Positions 16,800-26,084 of a stretch of DNA of 64,000 bases are shown piece after piece. The stretch's first letter is position 1, and every line of letters starts with the position of its first letter. Both the position numbers and the translations under genes were made by a program. The DNA lies in the NCBI GenBank assembly GCA_963667605.2, contig CAXXUZ010000002.1, forward strand, positions 372,001-436,000, given 5' to 3'. Below the pieces are notes generated by a model. That model was not told where the DNA came from and searched no databases. It was given only the letters and a program-made list of their open reading frames with translations. The DNA comes from JADLGL01 sp963667605 (GTDB taxonomy: Bacteria > Pseudomonadota > Alphaproteobacteria > Rhizobiales > Kaistiaceae).

Positions 16800-17734
16800 T
16801 GCTGACCGATCTCGAAACCCAGCTCCTCGGCGTGATGATAGCGGTGATCATGCTCGGAATGGGAGCGTCGCTCACTTTCAAAGACTTTCTGATCGCCTTT
16901 CGAAAGCCTCAAGGCATCCTGATCGGCCTCCTGTGCCAGTACGGTATCATGCCGTTCCTTGCGTACCTGATCGTCATCGTCCTTGGCTTGGAGCCGGCGC
17001 TAGCCATCGGCCTGATCTTGATGGGCAGCATGCCCGGCGGCACCACCTCCAACATCTTCGCTTACTTCAGCAAGGGCTTCCTCGCGCTGTCGATCATGAT
17101 GACCATTGTCTCGACTCTGGTAGCCGTGGTGACGGTGCCAATTCTGCTGGAGTTTTACTCGGGCTTGCGGGGGCTCAGCGGCCAATACGAGGTGCCGGCC
17201 GGCGATGTCGCCCAGCTGCTGGCCGTCCTGATCGTCCCAACGATCGTCGGGATCGGATTGCGGAAGTGGAACCCAAATGTCGGAGCGACCATCGAGTTGG
17301 TTGGCGGCCTGGTCGGGGTTGTTGTGATTGCTTTCCTGATCGTCACCTGGGTGCCACGGAACTACGATCTGCTCGCCTCAACGCCGGCGGGCGTCTACGC
17401 CGCCGCCATCGGGCTCGGTCTGGTCGGCATGCTGCTGGGCTACTGGTTGGCGCGCGCTCTCCGCCAGGACAAGCGCCGTGCCCGAACGATCTCGCTCGAG
17501 ACCGGTATCCAAAACAGTCCACTCGGCGCGCTGATTGTGGTGCTCACATTCAGCGACGAACTGCAGCAGCAGGTTCTGCTTGTTCCGGTGCTTTACGCAC
17601 TGTTCATCGTACTCAGCTCCACAGCGGTGACGCTATGGTTCCGTGGCATCACCACGCGCGAGCAGATGGCGCGCGATCAGGCCAAGGTGGCCACAGCACC
17701 GGTCGGTCCATCTGGAGGCCCAGTGCATCGATAG
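16799..17734 (+). CDS. BASS-family sodium:organic anion symporter
   Basis: 311 residues, about nine hydrophobic helices, with the family motif GSMPGGTTSNIFAYFSKG in the first half and ETGIQNSPLGALIVV in the second. These are the two crossover regions that bind sodium and substrate in bile-acid:sodium symporter-like proteins. Translation is coupled to the acyl-CoA synthetase (TGATG). This suggests import of a carboxylate that is then CoA-activated (inference). Confidence 0.85.
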   Translation: MLTDLETQLLGVMIAVIMLGMGASLTFKDFLIAFRKPQGILIGLLCQYGIMPFLAYLIVIVLGLEPALAIGLILMGSMPGGTTSNIFAYFSKGFLALSIMMTIVSTLVAVVTVPILLEFYSGLRGLSGQYEVPAGDVAQLLAVLIVPTIVGIGLRKWNPNVGATIELVGGLVGVVVIAFLIVTWVPRNYDLLASTPAGVYAAAIGLGLVGMLLGYWLARALRQDKRRARTISLETGIQNSPLGALIVVLTFSDELQQQVLLVPVLYALFIVLSSTAVTLWFRGITTREQMARDQAKVATAPVGPSGGPVHR

Positions 17735-18006
17735 GACGTGCTTTGCCGGGACGCCGATCAGAAACAGACAACGAGGCTCTTAGTCAGACGGCCGCTTGCA
17801 CTGGGACGGTAAGGAGGTCCCGCATCACTTTCATCTGACAACATGGCAAGGAATTAGTGCAACCGTGCTTATCGGATCGGCGTTTGTCCAGGCGCTGGTT
17901 GGGGTTCTCAGCTTCTTCAAAATAGCACGTTAAATGTTCAACAAGATGACGCTACAGGCGGGCAGCCACCGAAGTAATCGTCGATGTGCGAATAGGTTCC
18001 GACAGT

Positions 18007-18870
18007 TCATACCTCTGGAGATGACGCGATCGTGCCACCTTCCGCCCTCTTGCGCCGGCGGGACCACCACCAATGCGTCCCGACCGGCACCAGCGCCAGC
18101 AAGGCGATTACAATCCCGGTAATCACCGGCCCCAATATCAGCGTCGAGAAGTCGAGCGGGCAAGTCCCGGCAGCCACGCATCCCGGGTTGGCGATTTCTT
18201 GGGCAATCACGATTTCCCCAAGCGCCGAGCCGAAAAACGCGTAGCTCATCGTCCACGGCAGGAGGCCGACCAAAGTCGCTCCGGTGAACACCCAAATGCC
18301 AACTCCGAACAGAGCCGGAAGTGCATTCGAGGCCCAAAAGGGCACCACCGGGACCAATCGCAGCACAACGATCACGTAGAAGGCGTTGTTGCGTAAGCCC
18401 TCAATGAAACTCGCAATCCGCGGCTCCATCTTGTCGGCTCGGCGGCGCATCCAACCGCTTAGAGCGGTGTGGGCGATCAAAAACACACAAACTGAGCCGA
18501 GGGTGACGGTGATCGTGGTGATCAAGCCGCCCAGCGCACCGCCGAAAACGATGCCGCCGACCACCGTCAACAGCGAGCCGCCGGGCACCGAAAACACCAC
18601 CGCCGCCACATAGACGGCCGCATAAATGGCGACCGTCGCAGCCGGCCTTTCCGCGACATAGTTCACCAGCGCCGTGTGGATTTCGATGATCGCTGACAGC
18701 GACAGATACTCAAACAGTCCCAAAACCGCGATCGTAACGCCGCCCACGGCCAGGATGATCAACGGCGCCCAGCGGGCCAGCAATTTGACCGAGTTGGACC
18801 AGCCGGGCCTATCCCTCTTGGCGGCTTGCAATTCACCGTCGGAGCCATCGGGTACACGGTTCTCGGCCAT
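18007..18870 (-). CDS. TVP38/TMEM64 (DedA-superfamily) membrane protein
   Basis: 287 residues from the ATG MAENRVPDGSDG; the open frame extends into the IS1380 element, but that part is not native. Integral membrane protein with the SNARE-assoc/VTT domain: SVPGGSLLTVVGGIVFGGALG, RLVPVVPFWASN and several helices. Relatives are linked to lipid scrambling and membrane homeostasis. IS1380 copy A begins 99 bases upstream, so its promoter may have been altered or replaced. Confidence 0.85.
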   Translation of the reverse strand: MAENRVPDGSDGELQAAKRDRPGWSNSVKLLARWAPLIILAVGGVTIAVLGLFEYLSLSAIIEIHTALVNYVAERPAATVAIYAAVYVAAVVFSVPGGSLLTVVGGIVFGGALGGLITTITVTLGSVCVFLIAHTALSGWMRRRADKMEPRIASFIEGLRNNAFYVIVVLRLVPVVPFWASNALPALFGVGIWVFTGATLVGLLPWTMSYAFFGSALGEIVIAQEIANPGCVAAGTCPLDFSTLILGPVITGIVIALLALVPVGTHWWWSRRRKRAEGGTIASSPEV

Positions 18871-18968
18871 TATCCTTCGGGCTGGTTTTCGCCAAGACCA
18901 CAGCCCGGTGGCAGATCGAACTCGCCCTTGGTGCCTATCAGCGCCCACTATTACCTTGAGGCATGTAA

Positions 18969-20611
18969 GCCGACATTCCCCAGATGACATCCAAATTCGC
19001 GGAAATCGTACCACGGCCCCATCTCCAAGGGAACTCTGTTCCCATTGCAGCCATCCGATGACATGATTTTGGTAATCGGCCAGCGCGTGGAAGGCCATTT
19101 GGTCGTTTCTCTTGCCATCCAGACACACCTCTCGTGTCGCAATCTCCTTGCCGTCGATTCCCTCGGCCTACGCCGGAGCGGGTCTTCGTCGTAGATCATC
19201 AATCAGGCTCAAGATTTTCTGGAACAAGCTTCTTGGGACTGCAACCTCGGCCAATTGAAATGTGACGTACCGGCCATGGCTGACAACTTTCGCACCGATC
19301 TTGACCAGCTTCTCCCTCAGCGTCGTCAGCGACCATTGCTCCACGGTATCGGGCAACGCCAGGGTACGCATGAAGTTGCCGAGGTTATAGGCGAGTGCAT
19401 GCAGCTGGAGCCGGACGGCATTGTTGCGTAACGAACGGCATGACAGCCGCGTCCACTTGATGGCGTTCTTGCCTTCCTTGATCCATTGCTCGGCAGTGCC
19501 GCGCTGATTGTAGAACGCAACAACCCGCTCGGCAGGACGGCTCAGGTTGGTGACGATGAAGCCGACGCGGGGATACAGTTCCCCTGAGTGCCACTCCACC
19601 TTGGCGACGACCCGGCGGGGCTCCGTCCAGCTACCGGCCCGATAGCTGAAGTTCGCGTAATACCGACGAACTTCCTTCGGCGGCCGACCGACGGGGCGCT
19701 TGAGCAGGTGCGCGATGCTGTCGTGCAGCACCTTGTTGGCCGGAAGCCGGATGGCGTACTTGAAGCCTTCCGCTTCCAGAAACTCATAAACCTCGGGCGA
19801 GGCGAAGGCGGCGTCACCACGGAAATAACGCCGGAGTGTCTTGTTCCGGTATCGAGCGACCACCGGGTCCAACACATCGCGCCATTCATGGGCGCTGTGC
19901 ACGTTGCCCGGACGCAGGGCGCAACGCTCCAGATCGCCGAACTGGTTGAACACGAACAGCGGGTGATAGCACGTGCAGCCGAAGTGACCGTTGTAGGCCG
20001 TGCCCTCCTGGTCACCGTAGGTCGGGCTGACGGAGCTGTCCATGTCGAGCACGATAATCTTCGGCGGCTTGCGCTCGTTAACCTGGTCGATCCAGATGCC
20101 CAAAAGGTCAGCGAGCGCGGCGAGGTTGTCATTGGTGGCGAGTAACTCCGTCTCGAACCGGCCCATCTGGCTGGTCGATGCGCCGCCGCGCTCGACAGCC
20201 CTGCCGCCGACGATCCACCGCATCGCAGGATCGCGCCCCAGCCGGTCGGCGTCGTTCACGTCCTCGTACCCGGCGAGACGACCATAGACGGATTGGCGAA
20301 GGAGACCGATGATGCCGTGCCAACCGTTCTTGCCGGTCCGGCTGTCAGCAATAACGTCACCGGCCAGCGTGGTCAGGCCGAGGGCTTCGTCCAGTTCACG
20401 ATAGGCGAGCAGACCAGCGTCTGACGTGATCCGCGAACCGTGGAACTCGAACTTCAGTCTTCGGTCGAAAAACGCCCGCAGCAGCCCCCGATCCGACTCA
20501 CCCTCCAGGTTCCGCATTCGACCCACTCTCCGTCTGATCTAATCCACTGATTCTTACACAGGAATCAGACGGAAACCGCATCAGATGGATCGGTCACTTG
20601 GGGAATGCGGG
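18969..20611 (-). mobile_element. IS1380-family element, copy A (1643 bp)
   Basis: Ends were set by comparison with the copies at 29273-30915 and 32706-34348, all 1643 bp. Terminal repeats of about 19 bases (CCGACATTCCCCAGATGAC against CCCGCATTCCCCAAGTGAC) match at 15 positions. Flanks are GTAA and GAAA, so no clear target duplication. To the right is a kinase-type ATPase lacking its N-terminus. Confidence 0.9.
19168..20526 (-). CDS. IS1380-family transposase, copy A
   Basis: 452 residues, identical in all three copies. It is a DDE transposase of the IS1380/Tnp_DDE_group 1 family: VLDMDSSVSPTYGDQEG carries the first catalytic Asp, YFRGDAAFASPEVYEFLE the second, and FYNQRGTAEQWIKEGKNAI the Glu. 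Between start and inverted repeat lies a stem-loop in the leader (CCGTCTGAT and ATCAGACGG, 20530-20573). Confidence 0.92.
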   Translation of the reverse strand: MGRMRNLEGESDRGLLRAFFDRRLKFEFHGSRITSDAGLLAYRELDEALGLTTLAGDVIADSRTGKNGWHGIIGLLRQSVYGRLAGYEDVNDADRLGRDPAMRWIVGGRAVERGGASTSQMGRFETELLATNDNLAALADLLGIWIDQVNERKPPKIIVLDMDSSVSPTYGDQEGTAYNGHFGCTCYHPLFVFNQFGDLERCALRPGNVHSAHEWRDVLDPVVARYRNKTLRRYFRGDAAFASPEVYEFLEAEGFKYAIRLPANKVLHDSIAHLLKRPVGRPPKEVRRYYANFSYRAGSWTEPRRVVAKVEWHSGELYPRVGFIVTNLSRPAERVVAFYNQRGTAEQWIKEGKNAIKWTRLSCRSLRNNAVRLQLHALAYNLGNFMRTLALPDTVEQWSLTTLREKLVKIGAKVVSHGRYVTFQLAEVAVPRSLFQKILSLIDDLRRRPAPA

Positions 20612-21058
20612 GAAAGAGCGGCCACGAGTTTCAGTTCGAGCGCCATGACGTAAATGTCATGATCGAATCGCCGAGAAAGGCAATCCGTGTCCGCGCCGTA
20701 AAAGGGATGATCGTGCAAATTATTGAAAACCTTTTGTCCAATTCATTATACTGGCTCGATCTTCGAAAACAGCACGAGCCAGATTTCCACCCACAAATCA
20801 CCGTAGCTATTGAAGACGAGCCCCTTACGGTTACCTATGAGGATAACGGTCATGGCGGCGCAAGAGAATCGAGAAAGCGTTTTTCGTGCGTTTTACTCTT
20901 TAAAGGAGAAGTCTAAACGCCGTGGCCTTGGCTTGTATATTGCACGGGACTACGCGGAGCATCATGGCGGCAGTTTGATTTTGGACGAAGACGTCAATCC
21001 AGAGACGGGACGCCTTCACTGTTTTGTGCTCCAAATGCCTGACGAGGTTGTGGTCTAG
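20612..21058 (+). pseudogene. Histidine-kinase-type ATPase, N-terminally truncated and frameshifted
   Basis: GHKL ATPase with the N box (IIENLLSNSLYW), G1 (YEDNGHG), F box (VFRAFYSLKEKS) and G2 (RGLGLYIARD) in order. The frame changes at about 20860, between G1 and the F box, by one extra base. The N-terminal part, including any phospho-acceptor domain, is lost at the IS1380 end. The gene is followed two bases later by a receiver-like gene starting GTG, so the two form a pair. Such ATPase plus receiver pairs resemble those in bacterial conflict systems more than classical envelope sensors (inference). Confidence 0.65.
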
Positions 21059-21060
21059 TG

Positions 21061-21407
21061 GTGGAACTAAAAGATCTTCTTGGGGAACAGGGAATCGCGC
21101 GCGCGGTTGTGATAGATGACGTGTTCGATGCAGTACCACGCCCTGATGCCTCAACGATGGTGACTGGTCAAATTTTTTCGATGATTTAGGCGACGTTGGG
21201 AGCAAGCAACTAAGTGAATTGTATCAAGGATATGAAGAGGAACCGGTCGAAGAACTAAAAGCATCACATCAGTTTATATCGGTAGTATGGGAACAGCGCG
21301 CTATTCTGCCGAAAGCAGCCAGCGATCATCTGTTTAAAGACTATGAGGAGACAAAGGCTACAGAGCGCGTGGGGCTCGATGCACTCGTGGGTGCACTGGA
21401 GTCGCTA
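21061..21407 (+). pseudogene. Receiver-like partner protein, frameshifted and cut by IS630
   Basis: Begins VELKDLLGEQGIARAVVIDD (GTG at 21061). The VVIDDVFD segment is like the acidic pocket of receiver-type domains. A one-base shift near 21160 moves coding to NFFDDLGDVGSKQL and onwards to DALVGALESL, where an IS630 copy begins at CTAG 21405-21408. What follows the element (22556 on) is in phase but reads as the tail of a methyltransferase, so the true C-terminus is probably missing. Confidence 0.5.
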
Positions 21408-22483
21408 GTGAATGGAATCTAACGCTTGATGCCCGCGTCTGACAGCGGCGATGATTTTGTCGGGATCCTTTGTCAAGATGAAGGGCTGCGGATCGTTGTT
21501 GGTGTGTTCGAGGAAGCGGTTGATGGTGGCCTGGAGATCGACGATCGAGTGGAAGACGCCGCGCTTGAGACGTTGCTTTGCGAGCTTTGCGAAGAAACCT
21601 TCGACGGCGTTGAGCCAGGAGCAGGATGTTGGGGTGAAGTGGAAGAAGGTCCGCGGATGGCGCGTAAGCCACCCGCGGACCTTGGGATGCTTGTGGGCGG
21701 CGTAGTTGTCGAGGATCACATGGACCAGCTTTCCCGCGGGCAGTCGGCCTCGATGGCGTTGAGGAAGCGAATGAACTCTTGGTGTCGATGGCGCTGCATG
21801 CACCGGCCGATGACACGCCCTTCGAGCACGTTCAGCGCGGCGAACAGCGTGGTCGTGCCGTGCCGCTTGTAGTCATGCGTCATCGTGCCCGCGCGTCCCG
21901 TCTTCATCGGCAGCCCGGGTTGGGTGCGGTCGAGCGCCTGGATCTGGCTCTTCTCGTCAACCGACAGGACAACGGCGTGCGCCGGCGGATCGACATAAAG
22001 GCCGACGATGTCCCGCAGCCTGGGAATGAACTCCGGGTCACGCGACAGCTTGAACTGCCGGACCCGGTGGGGCTGAAGCCCGTGCGCCCGCCAGATGCGC
22101 TGTACCGCGCTGACGCTGATGCCGACCGTCTTGGCCATCGCCGGCGCCGTCCAATGTGTCGCCTCGTGGCGCGGCGCACTCAGCGTCAGCGCGACGACGC
22201 GGTCAGCGATTTCCCGGCCGAGCGGCGGAACGCGCGAGGGTCGCGTCTTGTCCCGCAGCAACCCCTCGACACCCTCGTGCATGAAGCGCTCCTGCCAACG
22301 CCAAACCGCTGTCTTGCTCTTGCCGGTGCGGCGCATGATCTCGACCGTGCCGAGACCATCCCCGCTCAGAAGGACGATCCGTGCCCGCCACACGTGTTTC
22401 TGCCGGCTGTTCCGGTCCGCAACGACCGCTTCGAGACGAGCACGGTCGGCGGTACTCACATCGACGATGATTCCTGGCCGCAT
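21405..22483 (-). pseudogene. IS630-family transposase, copy B (one-base deletion)
   Basis: The same protein as copy A in two frames. One base is lost near 21741 (GGGCAGTCGG where copy A reads as GGGCACGTCGG), between the second catalytic Asp segment and the first. The C-terminal stop TAG again comes from the CTAG target. The enzyme is inactive unless copy A acts in trans. Confidence 0.85.
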
Positions 22484-22552
22484 GCGCCAGACTCGCACAC
22501 GACGTGCCCGGCGAGAATCCCTCGCGGGATTCAAACGTCAAATTTTATCCAC
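21408..22552 (-). mobile_element. IS630-family element, copy B
   Basis: CTAG flanks at 21405-21408 and 22552-22555. The length is 1145 bp, one base less than copy A. Inverted orientation relative to copy A. Confidence 0.88.
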
Positions 22553-22555
22553 TAG

Positions 22556-22827
22556 GTCGCCGCCCTCTGCTGCCGGAGGTCTGGTTGCATAAAACGATAG
22601 AGTTGTGGGGGAGAAATATACCTATCGTTTTGTTCGCACCATACGGCCTCCGCCTCAACCAGACAGTAAATAGTCGGCGTTGGCAGATGTTTGTGGATGG
22701 AAGCTACCCGGAGATATCAACCATCGTCGTGTTGCCAAAAGACATTTACGACGATGTTCTGTCTCACAGCGAGGTCCTAATCTTCAATATCGACGGTCTG
22801 AACGGCCACTATTTCTACCATGGCTAG
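22556..22827 (+). pseudogene. C-terminal fragment of a DNA adenine methyltransferase
   Basis: About 90 residues ending at a TAG at 22825-22827. Segments IPIVLFAPYGLRLNQ, ISTIVVLPKDIYDDVLSHSE, LIFNIDG and HYFYH are characteristic of the C-terminal part of gamma-type N6-adenine methyltransferases. The N-terminal catalytic domain with NPPF/Y is missing, cut at the IS630 end. The stop overlaps the start of the EcoRI-like gene by eight bases, the arrangement expected for a cognate methyltransferase-endonuclease operon. Confidence 0.6.
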
Positions 22828-23538
22828 ATCGGCAGACATTCAGCGCAGCACGGCGCAACACAAGCCAAAAAACGTCGATTCGAGGCGCGGCGACAAGGCT
22901 ATCCACCAAGCTATGTTGGATTGCATCAAATATCTCCAAGAGCGCATGGCTCATAGCCTGGATGGATACGATCTTGTATTCGATACCAAGCTGTCATACG
23001 ACTAATTGATATCCATGATCAGAAATGCTGGTCAACGGTTGGAGTTCGATCAAACATTTATCGGCAGAACGATCAAACCAGACGGCGGAGTTATTTGGCT
23101 CCACAAGAACGATGATGAGAACTACATACGTTTGGTTCTCGTCTCCGAGATCAAGAAGCAGGGTACCAACAGGGAGAGAATAGAACAGGGGCACGCTAGG
23201 CAGGCGCAAGGCAATGCCATTGAGAGGCTTGGGAAAAACCTAATAGGCATCCGCGCTGCCATGAACCACGAACCGTTGACGCCATTCGCGTGCTTCGGAT
23301 GGGGGTACGATTTTGAGGAATCCTACGATGAAGGTTCGTTCGTCATGTCAAAGGTGTCCATGATGAACGAGTTCTATCCGCTCAATAGAACCTATGTGTT
23401 CAGAAAGATGGATCATCGGATAAAAATCACTTCGCCCCCGTATCAATGTACTTCCGAGAACCTGAATGGACTCATGAGGAAATGTTTGAGATTCTTAAGG
23501 AAGTCGCAGAAACGTCTCTCCGCTACTACCTGTTTTAG
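22820..23538 (+). pseudogene. EcoRI-family type II restriction endonuclease, inactivated
   Basis: Starts MARSADIQRSTAQHKPKN and aligns with EcoRI over its whole length. The catalytic set is present: TIKPDGG with Asp88, and VSEIKKQG with Glu110 and Lys112, matching EcoRI Asp91, Glu111 and Lys113. The recognition segment QGNAIER (Asn132, Ala133, Arg136) matches EcoRI Asn141, Ala142 and Arg145. Codon 62 is an in-frame TAA at 23003-23005, and a one-base shift near the C run at 23434-23440 moves the C-terminus to MYFREPEWTHEEMFEIL, ending LRYYLF at 23538, which matches the EcoRI end. Two lesions make it inactive. GAATTC or a related site is a plausible ancestral target (inference). Confidence 0.82.
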
Positions 23539-23551
23539 AGGGGGATATTCC

Positions 23552-23719
23552 ATGCCCGCCAAACAAGAACCTGTCGTCCGTCTCCGGCATGCGAGCTACC
23601 AGCCCACGAAGGCGGAGCTTGAGGAGGACATGAGCATCGACGCGACACCGGAGGAGCTGGCCAAGGTCGCGTTCCGGCCCGTCACGGTCAAGACCATCGG
23701 TGAAGACGATCAGGGCTGA
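23552..23719 (+). CDS. Small conserved-type acidic protein, 55 aa
   Basis: ATG at 23552 with AGAGGGGGAT upstream, 14 bases after the EcoRI-like stop. The sequence is MPAKQEPVVRLRH, then SYQPTKAELEEDMSIDATPEELAKV, then RPVTVKTI. Small proteins of this style occur beside restriction and integrated-element genes in alphaproteobacteria; the function is unknown to me. Intact frame, strong ribosome-binding site and short spacing suggest co-transcription with the endonuclease. Confidence 0.65.
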   Translation: MPAKQEPVVRLRHASYQPTKAELEEDMSIDATPEELAKVAFRPVTVKTIGEDDQG

Positions 23720-23744
23720 TTGTTACTAGCGTATATAAGTCCCC

Positions 23745-24428
23745 AAAAAAAGCATGATCGCGGATGGGGGAGAGGAGGCATGAGGTATCCACTATCGGAG
23801 AAGCTGGAGATCATCCGGCTGGTTGAGCGATCCCATCTGCCGGCCAAGCGCACGCTGGCGCAGTTGGGCATTCCCCGCACCTCGTTTTATCGCTGGTACG
23901 ACCGCTATCTGACCGGCGGACCGGAGGCCCTGGAGGACCGCCGCTCGCGGCCTGGCCAAGTCTGGAACCGTATCCCCGATGAGGTGAGAGACCGGATCGT
24001 ACAGCTGGCGCTGGACGAGACGGATCTGTCGCCGCGGGAACTGGCTGTCCGGTTCACAGACACAGAGGGCTACTTTGTATCGGAATCCTCGGTTTATCGA
24101 CTGCTCAAGGCCCATGATCTGATCACCAGCCCGGCCTTTATCGTCCTCAAGGCGTCCGACGAGTTCCAGGACAAGACCACGGCGCCAAACCAGCTCTGGC
24201 AGACCGACTTCACTTACCTCAAGGTCATTGATTGGGGCTGGTTCTACCTCTCCACCGTGCTCGACGACTTCTCGCGCACCATTATCGCGTGGAAGCTCTG
24301 CACCACGATGAAGGCCGAGGACGTCACCGATACGCTGGAACTGGCGCTCAAGGCGTCAGGTCGCGATCGGGCAACGGTCATTCACAAGCCACGGCTCCTG
24401 TCTGACAACGGCTCCAGCTACATCGCCG
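23745..24428 (+). mobile_element. IS3-family fragment, copy C (truncated at both ends)
   Basis: Homology starts exactly at the A7 slippery run (23745-23751) and ends in orfB at SSYIA, so orfA, the third catalytic residue and both ends are missing. The joined frame KKHDRGWGRGGMRYPLS shows the fusion sequence a -1 shift would produce in full copies. Beyond 24428 the sequence is unrelated. Confidence 0.85.
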
Positions 24429-24568
24429 AGACACCCGGCTTACGGGTCGTAGACACCTTTGCTCCGCTCGGCACATCTTTTGGCATGATTGGTGTGGCGT
24501 CGACGCAACTCAAAAGGCCGTAGTCAACCGCGTCGGCAAGTTGCGAGCGCAGGTGGAAATTGGCATAG
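24429..24568. other. Unassigned remnant between IS3 and IS630 copies
   Basis: A minus-strand frame without stops (ANFHLRSQLADAVDYGLLSC, ATPIMPKDVPSGAKVSTTRK) looks protein-like and continues in phase across the IS630 CTAG for a few codons, up to a stop. I cannot name a family. Confidence 0.25.
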
Positions 24569-25649
24569 CTAGTGGGCGAATCTAACGCTTGATGCCCGCA
24601 TCTGACAGGCGGCGATGATTTCGTCGGGATCCTTTGTCCAGATGAAGGGCTGCGGATCGTTGTTGGTGTGTTCGAGGAGGCGGTTGATGGTGGCCTGGAG
24701 ATCGACGATCGAGTGGAAGACGCCGCGCTTGAGACGTTGCTTTGCGAGCTTTGCGAAGAAACCTTCGACGGCGTTGAGCCAGGAGCAGGATGTTGGGGTG
24801 AAGTGGAAGAAAAAGCGCGGATGGCACGTAAGCCACCCGCGGACCTTGGGATGCTTGTGGGCGGCGTAGTTCTGTCGAGGATCACATGGACCAGCTTTCC
24901 CGCGGGCACGTCGGCCTCGATGGCGTTGAGGAAGCGAATGAACTCTTGGTGTCGATGGCGCTGCATGCACTGGCCGATGACACGCCCTTCGAGCACGTTC
25001 AGCGCCGAACAGCGTGGTCGTGCCGTGCCGCTTGTAGTCATGCGTCATCGTGCCCGCGCGTCCCGTCTTCATCGGCAGCCCGGGTTGGGTGCGGTCGAGC
25101 GCCTGGATCTGGCTCTTCTCGTCAACCGACAGGACAACGGCGTGCGCCGGCGGATCGACATAAAGGCCGACGATGTCCCGCAGCTTGGGAATGAACTCCG
25201 GGTCACGCGACAGCTTGAACTGCCGGACCCGGTGGGGCTGAAGCCCGTGCGCCCGCCAGATGCGCTGTACCGCGCTGACGCTGATGCCGACCGTCTTGGC
25301 CATCGCCGGCGCCGTCCAATGTGTCGCCTCGTGGCGCGGCGCACTTCAGCGTCAGCGCGACGACGCGGTCAGCGATTTCCCGGCCGAGCGGCGGAACGCG
25401 CGAGGGTCGCGTCTTGTCCCGCAGCAACCCCTCGACACCCTCGTGCATGAAGCGCTCCTGCCAACGCCAAACCGCTGTCTTGCTCTTGCCGGTGCGGCGC
25501 ATGATCTCGACCGTGCCGAGACCATCCCCGCTCAGAAGGACGATCCGTGCCCGCCACACGTGTTTCTGCCGGCTGTTCCGGTCCGCAACGACCGCTTCGA
25601 GACGAGCACGGTCGGCGGTACTCACATCGACGATGATTCCTGGCCGCAT
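24569..25649 (-). pseudogene. IS630-family transposase, copy C (multiple indels)
   Basis: Relative to copy A there are extra bases at about 24606 (ACAGGCGG), 24870 (TAGTTCTGTCG) and 25345 (CACTTCAGCG), and two bases missing at about 25005 (CAGCGCCGAAC). All DDE segments are recognisable, but in three frames. Inactive. Confidence 0.85.
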
Positions 25650-25718
25650 GCGCCAGACTCGCACACGACGTGCCCGGCGAGAATCCCTCGCGGGATTCAA
25701 ACGTCAAATTTTATCCAC
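24572..25718 (-). mobile_element. IS630-family element, copy C (degenerate)
   Basis: CTAG flanks at 24569-24572 and 25718-25721. The 3' terminal repeat differs from the other copies (GTGGGCGAATC). Several small indels relative to copy A. Confidence 0.85.
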
Positions 25719-25821
25719 TAGGCGCGGCGCATGGGTTTGCTCACGCCGATTCGGCCTCATCCTTAAGCGTGCCCTCGGCAGCGAGGCCGTGATTCCGAGC
25801 ATAGTTGTCGAATCGCTCGTC

Positions 25822-25990
25822 GATGTGACCACGCAGTAACCGAGCGGGCCTCGAAACGGCATTCCGGCACTCCGTTCACGCCTCGTTTCCGAGCCTTCCA
25901 CTTACTCGGAAACCGCTGTTTTCCATCACTTTTGCCGTGTCGGAGATATCGGAGCGGCGATGGGATTTTCGACCCTTGGTCCCAATCCTC
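25822..25990 (-). repeat. Diverged repeat R1 with a conserved hairpin
   Basis: Matches 26848-27014 (R2) over about 165 bases in the same orientation. It contains a stem GTTTCCGA / TCGGAAAC (25885-25913) around a conserved loop AGCCTTCCA. On the minus strand the outer part resembles a tRNA T-arm 3' half but does not fold into a complete tRNA. R1 and R2 flank wrbA. A minus-strand frame through the end of R1 reads RLLRGHIDERFDNYARNHG to a stop at about 25747. Confidence 0.6.
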
Positions 25991-26084
25991 AATTGGGTTT
26001 GCGCCCGGGCTAGCGGGCGCCGGGGCAGCGTTTGGGCGTTCTTGGCTGTCACTCAAACCGCAATGACAATCATGGCGGGGACAT

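Noticed and set aside
16693..17838. 381-codon frame overlapping the BASS transporter in another frame
   Set aside because: Arg/His/Gly-rich shadow; the BASS frame has the full helix pattern and conserved motifs.
19588..20145. 185-codon antisense frame inside each IS1380 transposase
   Set aside because: Shadow of the transposase in a high-GC codon context.
21391..22827. Receiver-like protein and methyltransferase tail as one gene split by IS630
   Set aside because: The phase is open across the CTAG, but the two parts belong to different protein types; a deletion between IS630 copies is more likely.
25822..25990. Degenerate tRNA gene in repeat R1 or R2
   Set aside because: Only a T-arm-like segment is visible; no acceptor stem, anticodon arm or D-arm could be paired.
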